Below, in pieces: positions 8,789 through 15,063 of a DNA stretch of 26,778 bases. The first letter of the stretch is position 1, and each line of letters begins with the position of its first letter. The DNA is from a virus: positions 1 to 26,778 of IMG/VR virus record IMGVR_UViG_3300034375_002340, one strand, 5' to 3'. Both the position numbers and the translations under genes were made by a program. Below the pieces are notes generated by a model. That model did no database searches and was not told where the DNA came from. It saw only the letters and a list, made by a program, of their open reading frames with translations.

Positions 8789-9048
8789 TTACAAACACCA
8801 TCTTCGCAGTCATCTTCTGATGGGGCAGATATGATATATTCGTTATCATTTAACACAGGTTTAATTTTTACAGGATTAGATAAATTACCAACAGTAAATT
8901 GTTGTAGAAGATTCTCATATGTTCTTACACTACATCTCTTAACATACTTATCATAAGCCTCTTCAAATTTAAGGCCCAATACTCTTGCTCTTGTTCCATA
9001 ATCTTTAGCAAGTTCTACTATTAATTCATCTCTGGTAAGTGTTTCCAT
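8782..9048 (-). CDS. Hypothetical protein (88 aa)
   Basis: No family is recognised. The protein is a short helical domain (METLTRDELIVELAKDYGTRARVLG, residues 1-25) followed by a less ordered tail ending EDDCEDGVCKL with two close cysteines. The start has an excellent ribosome site, AGGAGAAAAATG. It overlaps the end of the RusA gene by 28 bases in another frame, typical of this compact operon. The CEDGVC pair could bind a metal or form a disulfide, but two cysteines alone do not define a zinc site. Confidence 0.6.
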   Translation of the reverse strand: METLTRDELIVELAKDYGTRARVLGLKFEEAYDKYVKRCSVRTYENLLQQFTVGNLSNPVKIKPVLNDNEYIISAPSEDDCEDGVCKL

Positions 9049-9461
9049 TTTTCTCCTGTAGGTATCATTTCTATTTTAATATTTGGAGTATCACTCCATC
9101 TCTTGACAGTCATTATCTTAACAACTTGGCGATCATCTAAGTATAAGACACCATTCAGAGAGTCTAAGATAGCTTTCTGATAGTTGTCTAGGTCTACATT
9201 GTTATCGCAATACTGACCATTTTGTTCCAGTTTTTTCTTCTTGGGCCAAGCAGTAGGCATTTTAATATTAAATACCATACCCATAGCAACCAAGTTTTCA
9301 GTAGGAGTAACATCCAACTCACTTGTTAGTGCTAACATATCTTTTTTAAATTGAGTGTACTTCTTTGGGTAGTATGTAGACCATCTGGAAACTCTTGGTC
9401 TGGCGGCAGGAACTGGATTTAGATTAAACTTTAAAGCAATCCTCTTATATTTTTTCCCCAT
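9021..9461 (-). CDS. rusA-like: RusA-family Holliday junction resolvase
   Basis: This 146-residue protein has the RusA layout. An N-terminal basic region carries NPVPAARPRVSRW (residues 15-27), and the catalytic core reads VDLDNYQKAILDSLNGV (89-105) and YLDDRQVVKI (107-116). In RusA the acidic residues of the DxDN and DD(R/K)Q motifs coordinate metal for symmetric cleavage of four-way junctions; the equivalents here are Asp90, Asp92 and Asp109/110. It probably resolves recombination or replication intermediates before packaging. It works downstream of the DnaB helicase and annealing-like genes in the same operon. The start overlaps the previous gene by 17 bases; a GAGGCGAAGAGT ribosome region precedes it. 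Length and motifs are as expected for the family. Confidence 0.85.
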   Translation of the reverse strand: MGKKYKRIALKFNLNPVPAARPRVSRWSTYYPKKYTQFKKDMLALTSELDVTPTENLVAMGMVFNIKMPTAWPKKKKLEQNGQYCDNNVDLDNYQKAILDSLNGVLYLDDRQVVKIMTVKRWSDTPNIKIEMIPTGEKWKHLPEMN

Positions 9462-9633
9462 ACTCTTCGCCTCTTAGGACATCTAGATCTCTTACAACCA
9501 AAGCCAGTAATATTCTTATTTCAACATCCCTGGGTGTGTCCTCTTCTCTTGCTAATTCTAAAGCATCTTTCGTGTTTTCAGTTATCTCATCTAGTATTTG
9601 ATATCTTTTAGCTTTTGTACTATACCTTGCCAT
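9445..9633 (-). CDS. Hypothetical helical protein (62 aa)
   Basis: This gene is not recognised. From ATG 9633 the protein reads MARYSTKAKRYQILDEITEN and continues as a charged helix with many Glu/Arg/Leu (DTPRDVEIRILLALVVRDLD). Longer in-frame starts exist at 9648 and 9675, but they fall deeper in the upstream gene and none has a strong ribosome site. I prefer 9633 because it gives the smallest overlap (14 bases) with the upstream DUF3310 gene. The end overlaps the RusA start by 17 bases. There is no signal or membrane segment; it could be a small partner of a neighbour. Confidence 0.5.
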   Translation of the reverse strand: MARYSTKAKRYQILDEITENTKDALELAREEDTPRDVEIRILLALVVRDLDVLRGEEYGEKI

Positions 9634-9874
9634 TACTGTTAATTTCATCTTGAGCCAACAATTTGTCGATCTCAATCTCGATGTTCTCTATTGCTTTTCG
9701 GAGATCATGGATTCGCCCCTCACCTTTATGTTTCCATCTATACCTAACAAGATACTTAACTGCATTTCCAACTGCCCAAGTCATATCTTGGTCAACAATA
9801 AATGTCTTAGCCTCTATCTTGCCTTGGGTATAGTGTGAGGGGTTTTTGATATTGTCGTGTACTGTATTAGCCAC
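9620..9874 (-). CDS. DUF3310 family protein
   Basis: The protein contains the DUF3310 pattern: NPSHYTQGKIEAKTFIVDQD, then a helix WAVGNAVKYLVRYRWKHKGEGR, then a helix DLRKAIENIEIEI. The 'NP-x-H-Y' motif and the 'Y-x-x-R-x-x-x-K' helix are diagnostic of this phage family; some members are annotated as nucleotide-kinase-like, but the activity is not certain. I favour the GTG start at 9874, which overlaps the stop of the 35-aa membrane gene as GTGGCTAA and gives 84 residues beginning just before the conserved part. A longer GTG start at 9904 is possible and has AGGA three or four bases upstream. A role in nucleotide metabolism during early infection is inferred from family usage. Confidence 0.75.
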   Translation of the reverse strand: MANTVHDNIKNPSHYTQGKIEAKTFIVDQDMTWAVGNAVKYLVRYRWKHKGEGRIHDLRKAIENIEIEIDKLLAQDEINSNGKV

Positions 9875-9974
9875 CGACCCATCCAAAGAACAAAGCGACC
9901 ACACAAATTCCTAGAAAAACTGTTAAAGATCTGTTCTTCAAGATTGTGTTTACAACTTCCATTACCTTTTCCAT
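9867..9974 (-). CDS. Small single-pass membrane protein (35 aa)
   Basis: This gene was read by hand. The protein is MEKVMEVVNTILKNR followed by a hydrophobic helix, SLTVFLGICVVALFFGWVG, and a terminal Gly. It has the strongest ribosome site in the region, AGGGGAGAGAAGT before the ATG. The TAA is shared with the probable GTG start of the DUF3310 gene (GTGGCTAA), which argues for real, coupled translation. Positive residues before the helix suggest the N terminus is cytoplasmic. The function is unknown. Small phage membrane proteins of this kind can block superinfection or alter host membrane functions, but nothing specific is visible. Confidence 0.6.
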   Translation of the reverse strand: MEKVMEVVNTILKNRSLTVFLGICVVALFFGWVGG

Positions 9975-9999
9975 ACTTCTCTCCCCTAGTTATAACAAG

Positions 10000-10066
10000 T
10001 TAGGGTACTCTTCAGTTGGAAGCTACTAAATGTAATGCTAAAAGAATGCATTATTGAATACCCTAA
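10000..10066. promoter_or_regulatory. Nested inverted repeats between lipoprotein and membrane-protein genes
   Basis: An outer perfect 8-bp inverted repeat, TTAGGGTA (10000-10007) and TACCCTAA (10059-10066), encloses an inner 6-bp one, TAATGC (10033-10038) and GCATTA (10048-10053). The roughly 100-bp gap here is the longest non-coding gap inside the first half of the leftward operon. The element could be an RNA structure that sets the expression of the downstream 35-aa gene, or a DNA site. There is no U-tract on the minus strand, so it is not a standard terminator. Confidence 0.35.
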
Positions 10067-10073
10067 TTTCTTA

Positions 10074-10259
10074 CTACTGCTCGATGTATATAGGTTTGTC
10101 ACCTAACCAACCAGTACATTCATTGACCTCTATAGGATGACATTGTAATTGTTCTGATGTCGTATTACAGGCAGTCAATAACCCAATTATAAACAATATA
10201 GATATAACTTTTAAACTAGATTTCATCAAATTCTTATCCATTATTTGTAAACTCGCCAT
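10074..10259 (-). CDS. Small lipoprotein
   Basis: The protein has a lipoprotein signal: basic residues MKSSLK, hydrophobic core VISILFIIGL, and lipobox LTAC. Cleavage before that Cys would leave a mature part of about 31 residues with two further cysteines (QCHPIEVNEC), probably a disulfide in the periplasm. From the first ATG (10259), preceded by GAGAGAAAAATTAC, it has 61 residues; ATGs at 10241 and 10226 are alternatives, the last giving 50 residues and a compact signal peptide. It overlaps the HNH gene by 26 bases. An early-expressed outer-membrane lipoprotein resembles superinfection-exclusion lipoproteins such as T5 Llp in kind. An Rz1-like spanin role is less likely because no Rz partner is adjacent. 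Confidence 0.6.
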   Translation of the reverse strand: MASLQIMDKNLMKSSLKVISILFIIGLLTACNTTSEQLQCHPIEVNECTGWLGDKPIYIEQ

Positions 10260-10731
10260 GTAATTTTTCTCTCAGTTTACATACAGCTATTTGAGCTTTT
10301 TCCAGATCATTAAAATAACCTGCACTATATTCTTTCCTATGTAATTTAACTCTACCTCGCCATTGTTTTGTTGGCTTATGCCAAGTCACACCTTTAACTC
10401 CAGATGTGCTTCGAGAAGACAATCTTGTGTTATGACAATTTTGTGATTGAGTAGCCTCTCTAAGGTTTTGAATACGATTATTTAATTTGTTTCCATCTAT
10501 ATGATCTAATGTCTTAGGTAGACTCCCATACACAAAAAGCCATATTAATCGATGTTCTCTGTATTGACGATAATCTACTTTAAGAACTTTATATCCAGAA
10601 GATTTATGAAGACTAGCACCTCTTCCAACAACTACCCCTGGCCTATTTGTTTTCCAAAACAAACCTTCACTAGTCAATGTAAATAATTCTTTTAATCTTT
10701 CTTGTGTCACATGTTTAATTTTATTTGTCAT
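10234..10731 (-). CDS. HNH homing endonuclease with AP2 DNA-binding domain
   Basis: The 165-residue protein has an HNH nuclease core, EHRLIWLFVYG then LDHIDGNKLNNRIQNLR (59-91), in which His77 of DHIDGN and the Asn residues match the HNH_3 motif. Its C-terminal AP2-like domain carries SGVKGVTWHKPTKQWRGRV, a Tyr/Phe strand, and a helix DLEKAQIAVCKLREKLHG (about 110-160). This two-domain arrangement is typical of free-standing phage homing endonucleases that insert near or inside conserved genes and cut alleles lacking them. It sits directly after the DnaB gene, overlapping by 11 bases. The preferred target would be the corresponding junction in related phages; this is inference. Confidence 0.85.
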   Translation of the reverse strand: MTNKIKHVTQERLKELFTLTSEGLFWKTNRPGVVVGRGASLHKSSGYKVLKVDYRQYREHRLIWLFVYGSLPKTLDHIDGNKLNNRIQNLREATQSQNCHNTRLSSRSTSGVKGVTWHKPTKQWRGRVKLHRKEYSAGYFNDLEKAQIAVCKLREKLHGEFTNNG

Positions 10732-12001
10732 ATATATTTAACTCCTCATCTTGAAATTTAGAATATTGACCTAAGAATTGAGTCTTAACAAAACCTATTT
10801 GACCCATTCTGTTTTTAGATATTATTAACTCAGCTAAACCCCTGTCCTCTGTGTCCTCTGGATTATAATAATCATCTCTATAAACCATCATAATTGTATC
10901 AGCATCTTGCTCAATCTCACCAGAAGATCTTAGATCACTCATAAACGGTCTTTTATTTTCTCTTTGCTCAACACTTCTATTTAATTGTGAAAGCAATATT
11001 ACAGGTAATTGTAGTTCTTTAGACAAATACTTTAACTCTCTACTGATACTACCCAACTCAGAAACTTCTCTCTGTTTATCATATTTAATGATTTGTAGAT
11101 AATCAATCACTATCATATCTAACTTGTTTTGACTGTCTATTTGTCTTGCTCTAGATGTGATGTCGTATATTGACATACCAAACTTATCAACAATAGTCAT
11201 ATTTTGGTGTCCGATCTTATTCATTTGTTTATAAAAATTTTCAGATTCAGCATCATTCATATTCTGGTTAGTAATCTTTGAAAGGTGAACATTAGAATGT
11301 GATGAAGCTAATTTAAGCATTAATTGGACTTGACTCATCTCTAATGAAAAGAACAAAACATTATTAGACTTAGAAACATGATCCGCTATGTTTAAAGCTA
11401 AAGTAGATTTACCCATACTAGGTCGACCTGCAATTACATTAAGTGTTTCTGGACGAAAGCCAGACAATAAAGCATCTAATGATTTAAGACCACTAGACAG
11501 TCCTACTTGATTTGTAGTTAGACTTTGCATGTAATCTACAGTTTTTCCTACAATAGATTTAACATGACTCTCATCTTTATCTTCTAATTCTAACTCGTAA
11601 TTTTGTATTTGAGATACTGTATCTTGATAGTTATCGTATTTAATATCTTTTTTTAGAGCTTCTATTGCATTATTAATACGACACTCTCTCACATGTTTGG
11701 CATAACTTTCAATATTATTAACACCTGTAGAGTTCTCTAACAACAATGCTAAAAATTGAAAATCAACCATCCAGGACCTACTCTTAGGTTGAGGATCGTT
11801 ACTTATAAAATCTCTAACTGTAACAACATCTATTGGTATGTCATCTCGATACATGTTATTGATACATCTAAAAGTGTAACCTAGCTTTTCATCGCTAAAA
11901 TCTTCTTCCGTTAATCTAGTAGCCGCCACCCTATGAACACAAGGCTCTAATAGTAGGCCACCTACGACTGCTCTCTCTGAGTCTAATGAATTGTATTGCA
12001 T
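10721..12001 (-). CDS. dnaB: Replicative DNA helicase, DnaB family
   Basis: The helicase unwinds the fork as a ring and recruits host primase and polymerase, since none is encoded here. Motifs (426-aa numbering) are: DnaB-type N-terminal domain with SLDSERAVVGGLLLEP near the start; Walker A GRPSMGKST (about 192-200); FFSLEM (about 217-222); Walker B IVIDYLQ (about 297-303); LSQLNRSVEQR then SDLRSSGEIEQDAD (about 337-368); and SKNRMGQIG. All are intact and the length suits the family. I chose ATG 12001 because it follows GAGG with six-base spacing; the ATG four codons upstream (12013) contains that ribosome site and has none of its own. A hairpin lies just upstream of the gene. Confidence 0.95.
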   Translation of the reverse strand: MQYNSLDSERAVVGGLLLEPCVHRVAATRLTEEDFSDEKLGYTFRCINNMYRDDIPIDVVTVRDFISNDPQPKSRSWMVDFQFLALLLENSTGVNNIESYAKHVRECRINNAIEALKKDIKYDNYQDTVSQIQNYELELEDKDESHVKSIVGKTVDYMQSLTTNQVGLSSGLKSLDALLSGFRPETLNVIAGRPSMGKSTLALNIADHVSKSNNVLFFSLEMSQVQLMLKLASSHSNVHLSKITNQNMNDAESENFYKQMNKIGHQNMTIVDKFGMSIYDITSRARQIDSQNKLDMIVIDYLQIIKYDKQREVSELGSISRELKYLSKELQLPVILLSQLNRSVEQRENKRPFMSDLRSSGEIEQDADTIMMVYRDDYYNPEDTEDRGLAELIISKNRMGQIGFVKTQFLGQYSKFQDEELNIYDK

Positions 12002-12017
12002 GATTTTCCTCATTTAG

Positions 12018-12043
12018 GGGTATAGCGAGGTTTAGCTATACCC
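12018..12043. promoter_or_regulatory. Perfect 9-bp hairpin upstream of dnaB
   Basis: GGGTATAGC (12018-12026) pairs exactly with GCTATACCC (12035-12043) across an 8-base loop. The hairpin ends just before the ATGAGGAAAATCATG translation-start region of the leftward dnaB mRNA. No run of U follows, so it is not an intrinsic terminator. It may be a processing, stability or translational-control element. A short palindrome TCGAATATTTCGA at 12060-12072 lies beside it. Confidence 0.5.
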
Positions 12044-12094
12044 ATTAAAGTTGCTAGAATCGAATATTTCGAGTCCATTTTTTTTGAAAATGAC

Positions 12095-12307
12095 TTAAAC
12101 AAGCCATCCTTTGCGTAAAGCCTCAAGCCATTGCACTATATAGATCAAACAACTAGCTGATACTATTGCTGATAAAAACGATAAATAAATTAAAAATCTT
12201 TTTATATATCTCATAGTAACTCCTTTAGGTTTTATTGTTTGTTCTTTCATGTATTCAACCCTTTGTTGATGCATTTGCATTTTAGTTCCAAAATATTGTA
12301 TTGACAT
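12095..12307 (-). CDS. Small membrane protein with two strong starts
   Basis: The full form is 70 residues from ATG 12307, preceded by TTAGGAGATATT, an ideal ribosome site. A second ATG at 12214 has an equally good site, AAAGGAGTTACT, and would give a 39-residue protein MRYIKRFLIYLSFLSAIV... with the same transmembrane helix (LIYLSFLSAIVSASCLIYIV). The longer form adds a polar, Met/Gln-rich N terminus (YFGTKMQMHQQRVEYMKEQ). The helix is preceded by Arg/Lys, which suggests an N-in orientation, and is followed by WLEALRKGWLV. This gene is in the early operon, just before the dnaB leader. Function is unknown; a holin-like dual start is conceivable but early position argues against lysis. Confidence 0.6.
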   Translation of the reverse strand: MSIQYFGTKMQMHQQRVEYMKEQTIKPKGVTMRYIKRFLIYLSFLSAIVSASCLIYIVQWLEALRKGWLV

Positions 12308-12315
12308 AATATCTC

Positions 12316-12876
12316 CTAATATAAGTGGCTTTCTATTTGCTCGTAAACAAAACTACTATCATCATTTAGATCATCGTACTCTTCATCAGTTAGTTCTGTT
12401 CCATCATGCCAATTAGCTTCTTGTATATAGCTATCGCAACAGTCGGGCCAATCAATAGTGTCAACAAACATATCTAATACATCGACCAATTCAGTATTAA
12501 TAAATTTTTTTAGTTTTAACTTTTTACCATCTCTTACATATTCATAACCATATTTATCTTTGTCAGTAAAAGCTACTGTCCAATCATCTTTGTTAACTGT
12601 TTTATTACACTTATCACAAACAAGTGCCGTCCATGAAAAATGATATACTGTAGATTTAGCACAACACTCCGAACATACAATTTCTGTACCTTTATGTTTT
12701 GCTCTAGTGTATTTATTAACTGGCATTTTTTTTAAAGACTTAATAACTCTTTGCATTCTCCAACGATGTCTTTGTTTCCAACCTTTATCGGCAGTCATGT
12801 TAGATAGTTTAGTTTCTTGCCTTTTGATGTGATTGTCCATCCATTCAGATCGACTCCATAATATTACCTTACTCAT
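12316..12876 (-). CDS. Zinc-ribbon protein of unknown function (186 aa)
   Basis: The start at 12876 (MSKVILWSRS) has the site GGAGGAAAAATT and overlaps the previous stop as ATGAGTAA; an upstream in-frame ATG at 12996 falls wholly inside the preceding gene and is rejected. Residues 68-90 hold a zinc ribbon, CSEC-x15-CDKC, after a basic helical N terminus (HIKRQETKLSNMTADKGWKQRHRWRMQR). The C-terminal third is very acidic (TDEEYDDLNDDSS). A nucleic-acid- or protein-binding role fits, but no catalytic motif is seen. It lies between the small membrane gene and another Cys-containing gene in the early operon. Confidence 0.65.
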   Translation of the reverse strand: MSKVILWSRSEWMDNHIKRQETKLSNMTADKGWKQRHRWRMQRVIKSLKKMPVNKYTRAKHKGTEIVCSECCAKSTVYHFSWTALVCDKCNKTVNKDDWTVAFTDKDKYGYEYVRDGKKLKLKKFINTELVDVLDMFVDTIDWPDCCDSYIQEANWHDGTELTDEEYDDLNDDSSFVYEQIESHLY

Positions 12877-13210
12877 AATTTTTCCTCCAATCAAATTCTG
12901 TTCCATAAGGGCTTGGTTTTTTTTTCTTGATGTCAAACATTTCCCATTGCCTCTGATTAATAAATGTCTGGAAATGAGGTATGAATTTTTGATCACCCCA
13001 ATCCAAGTACAACCTATTTAATATTTTTAAAACATCTCTCCAATCATGATGCTTCTTGGTAAAGTTTGCCATCTCTGTCATCAAACCACGCTTCTTACCT
13101 TTGTAGTTATCTCTGAATATATCAAACTCAATCAACTCCTCATCAGTTGGTGGTTTTGTTTTTTTGTCCACTTGATATGGTTTATTACAATGTGGGCATA
13201 TTACTTCCAT
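12869..13210 (-). CDS. Hypothetical protein with N-terminal CPHC knuckle (113 aa)
   Basis: The protein begins MEVICPHCNKPY, one half of a zinc knuckle; no second CxxC pair follows, although His residues near position 54 could complete a site. The rest is helical and basic (NYKGKKRGLMTEMANFTKKHHDW, then VLKILNRLYLDWGDQKFIPHFQTFINQRQWEMF). That region resembles replication-accessory or DNA-binding domains in phages in general character, but I cannot name a family. The start has a GGAGAATACT ribosome site. The end overlaps the next gene by eight bases. Confidence 0.6.
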   Translation of the reverse strand: MEVICPHCNKPYQVDKKTKPPTDEELIEFDIFRDNYKGKKRGLMTEMANFTKKHHDWRDVLKILNRLYLDWGDQKFIPHFQTFINQRQWEMFDIKKKKPSPYGTEFDWRKNYE

Positions 13211-13219
13211 AGTATTCTC

Positions 13220-13546
13220 CTATTTAAGCATTAATTTAGTTAAAGGGTCTGTGTACCATTCGTGACTATCGATCATCTCTTTAGGCACTTTAAATCTAGG
13301 CTCAAGAGGTTTTCGATCCCTAGGTTCCCGATAGATTTTTTTCGGATCCGTATATTTTTTAAGCCTTGCTCTGGCACAACTATTAGTACATTCAATGTGT
13401 TCAGATACCATTCTTGCCGTTACCTTACTACCATCGTCTAATGTAAACAACTGTACAAGCTTGTATTCCCATTTTCGCAATGGATTTTGAATGTGTTCAA
13501 CCCCATCAATTAATATGATGGGGGTTTTTGGATCAATGGTTAACAT
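13220..13546 (-). CDS. Hypothetical protein with HTH-like segment (108 aa)
   Basis: The N terminus is beta-like (MLTIDPKTPIILIDGVEHIQN). Residues about 40-66, GSKVTARMVSEHIECTNSCA followed by RARLKKY, look like a helix-turn-helix of the kind that reads 'allow regulator X at site Y' in small phage proteins. The C-terminal part is basic and proline-rich (PRDRKPLEPRFKVPKEM). The ATG overlaps the stop of the SSB-like gene by one base. A DNA-binding regulator or a replication-accessory role is plausible; HTH identification is by eye. Confidence 0.55.
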   Translation of the reverse strand: MLTIDPKTPIILIDGVEHIQNPLRKWEYKLVQLFTLDDGSKVTARMVSEHIECTNSCARARLKKYTDPKKIYREPRDRKPLEPRFKVPKEMIDSHEWYTDPLTKLMLK

Positions 13547-13812
13547 TAAAACGGCACATCATCATCACCAACATCACCGAGTGGACTCTGACTCTGTTCA
13601 CTTGGTTTAGGTATGTTAGGCATACTTGATGGTCGTTGTATTTGAAATCTCAATACAGGAGCCTTAGTGTTGTCAGTTTTGTTTCTCCAAGCAGAGATCT
13701 GAAAGTCTTCACCCTCTACATTTAACTGACCCTTATATTGAGGTGCATTGGGATTGCTATTATCATTTTTCCAAATAGCACCCTTGTTGGTATTGTCATA
13801 ATTTTCACTCAT
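13546..13812 (-). CDS. SSB-like small OB-fold protein with acidic tail
   Basis: The 88-residue protein has the pattern NKGAIWKND-x6-PQYKGQLNV-x5-FQISAW, then a strand VLRFQIQ. This pattern recurs in a small single-stranded-DNA-binding-like family in phages and plasmids. The C terminus, GDVGDDDVPF, mimics the acidic tip (DDDIPF) through which bacterial SSB recruits partner proteins. It probably coats single strands during phage replication or recombination. The neighbouring annealing-like gene supports that. An AAGGAAACGAC ribosome site precedes the ATG. The OB fold is inferred from pattern, while the SSB-like tip is plain to see. Confidence 0.7.
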   Translation of the reverse strand: MSENYDNTNKGAIWKNDNSNPNAPQYKGQLNVEGEDFQISAWRNKTDNTKAPVLRFQIQRPSSMPNIPKPSEQSQSPLGDVGDDDVPF

Positions 13813-13821
13813 GTCGTTTCC

Positions 13822-13947
13822 TTAGTTAATTAAAGGGTCACTTATGGTAGACCCAAGCACCAAACTTATTCTTAACCTAACGACTAAATACCAAAAAGCA
13901 TAAAAAGGTAATGCTTTAACGAGGGATGGTAAGTAACCGATTGACAT
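13822..13947 (-). CDS. Possible small membrane protein (41 aa)
   Basis: This ORF was read by hand. It is MSIGYLPSLVKALPFYAFWYL followed by VVRLRISLVLGSTISDPLIN. One hydrophobic helix (about residues 9-23) is followed by two Arg and a second hydrophobic stretch. It fills most of the gap between the annealing-like and SSB-like genes. The start has only a distant GGGG about eleven bases upstream, so translation is doubtful. A small inverted repeat GGGTC/GACCC (13835-13839, 13850-13854) lies inside it and could mean that the stretch is instead regulatory. Confidence 0.4.
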   Translation of the reverse strand: MSIGYLPSLVKALPFYAFWYLVVRLRISLVLGSTISDPLIN

Positions 13948-13971
13948 TGGAAAGTCAGCCCCAATCAATTC

Positions 13972-14628
13972 TTAAAAATCATCATCTGGTTTAGATGTAT
14001 AGTTTTCTTCTAGATCAGTCAATTGATCTTCAGTCAACAACTCATCCCCTCTGGTGTAAAACTCATCACCAAACTCATTCATTGCTACATTAATAACTGC
14101 AACCCAAGGTGAGTTAGGATTCTCAGCCTCTCGATCTTGCATGTCAGTCATAATTTGTTTGGCTCTGTCTAAACTACAATTTTTGCTTTTAAGTTCTTTA
14201 ATAAGCCTATCAACTTCAATTGCCGTTTGTTGGCTCCTAGTAGGTGCTTTAAAGTCTTCTGACTCATCCTCACCCATATGACCCATTTCGTACAATCCCG
14301 CCAGTTTGAGTACGGCTCTGGACATTGCTCTCTTTTCAGCAATTTCCATTACATACCAAGATATGGTGTTTCCATCACCACCTTTACCTCTCTTACAAGA
14401 CCCAAAAGTTTCTATAGAAGAATCATTCATAGTTGCGAAAGCTTTAACACAAGAAAAATCTGGCTCACATTTGATCACTTCATACTGAACTTTAATGTTA
14501 GCACCTCTCTGGACTTTCTCAATACCACTACGGGTTAAGATAGTGTAGTGTTGATGTTTAAATGTATCTTCTTTTTCTAATCCGAACTTTTTATAGAGTG
14601 TGTTCAACCTCTCTCTGTTTGTAGCCAT
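13972..14628 (-). CDS. Probable ssDNA-annealing/recombination-type protein
   Basis: The start at 14628 follows AGAGGAGTGGCT; the longer in-frame start at 14715 falls inside the preceding gene and encodes an unlikely N terminus. The 218-residue protein has a conserved-looking middle: IKVQYEVIKCEPDFSCVKAF (about 45-64), a Gly-rich turn GKGGDGNT, and helix WYVMEIAEKRAMSRAVLKLAGLYE (about 91-114). The 'A-x-x-R-A-x-x-R-A-x-x-x-x-A' helix recurs in phage annealing and related replication proteins. The C terminus is acidic and ends DDDF. Its position beside an SSB-like gene, with RusA further downstream, supports a recombination module. I cannot prove the family without a profile search. Confidence 0.5.
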   Translation of the reverse strand: MATNRERLNTLYKKFGLEKEDTFKHQHYTILTRSGIEKVQRGANIKVQYEVIKCEPDFSCVKAFATMNDSSIETFGSCKRGKGGDGNTISWYVMEIAEKRAMSRAVLKLAGLYEMGHMGEDESEDFKAPTRSQQTAIEVDRLIKELKSKNCSLDRAKQIMTDMQDREAENPNSPWVAVINVAMNEFGDEFYTRGDELLTEDQLTDLEENYTSKPDDDF

Positions 14629-14653
14629 AGCCACTCCTCTGATAGTTAAACCC

Positions 14654-14866
14654 CTATTTACCAAATTGACCAATAAACTCCCAAAGAAGTTGATAAAAGG
14701 ATTCGGGGTATTCATCCTTAAATCTAATCTTGTCTTCCTTACTTAGGACAGACCCATCTTTATATTTACCACCACGAACAGTAGAAGTATCTAAGTCTGG
14801 GTACTCCCCAAGCTTGTAATAAAAAGTAAGTGATTCAAGATCTATTTGATCAATAAGATTATTCAT
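14654..14866 (-). CDS. Hypothetical protein (70 aa)
   Basis: This gene is not recognised. The protein is a small, charged, Tyr/Asp-rich domain (LTFYYKLGEYPDLDTSTVRGG) with a C-terminal helix ESFYQLLWEFIGQFGK. No Cys clusters, signal or membrane segment are seen. A good GGAGGTCATTCGTA site precedes the ATG, which overlaps the stop of the upstream gene as TAATG, so translation is coupled. A role as a small host-takeover or DNA-binding-modulating protein is possible, but nothing in the sequence points to one. Confidence 0.55.
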   Translation of the reverse strand: MNNLIDQIDLESLTFYYKLGEYPDLDTSTVRGGKYKDGSVLSKEDKIRFKDEYPESFYQLLWEFIGQFGK

Positions 14867-15063
14867 TACGAATGACCTCCAAAAATACTCCTAAATGAGT
14901 AGTTTATTTTTTCAGTATTCATTTGTTCGCCTAATTCAACAATCTTCTTACAATCGTCAATTAGACCCGTTGATGGTAATTCATCTGGTGTAGGATTATT
15001 GTGTTCATCATCCAACAAACCATCTTCTTGCATTTCAATATGCAAATCGCTCATTCTACCCAT
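14866..15063 (-). CDS. Hypothetical acidic protein (65 aa)
   Basis: This gene is not recognised. The first half is very acidic (IEMQEDGLLDDEHNNPTPDE), followed by a helix LIDDCKKIVELGEQMNTEK and a short Ser/Arg/Phe tail. It has the perfect ribosome site GGAGGTTACA. The start overlaps the end of the upstream gene by eight bases and its stop overlaps the next ATG. Such small acidic proteins in early operons often inhibit host enzymes or mimic DNA, but there is no specific evidence here. Confidence 0.55.
   Translation of the reverse strand: MGRMSDLHIEMQEDGLLDDEHNNPTPDELPSTGLIDDCKKIVELGEQMNTEKINYSFRSIFGGHS

Noticed and set aside
9985-10052. 21-codon leftward ORF inside the nested repeat (MHSFSITFSSF...)
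   Set aside because: It is very short, has a poorly spaced ribosome site and no recognisable feature; the inverted repeats explain the stretch better.
12051-12075. tRNA T-arm-like string TTCGAGTCC
   Set aside because: The stem around the loop does not pair, and no acceptor or anticodon arm can be drawn.
12877-12996. Longer N terminus of the 186-aa zinc-ribbon protein
   Set aside because: It lies completely inside the preceding gene, while the ATG at 12876 has an ideal ribosome site.
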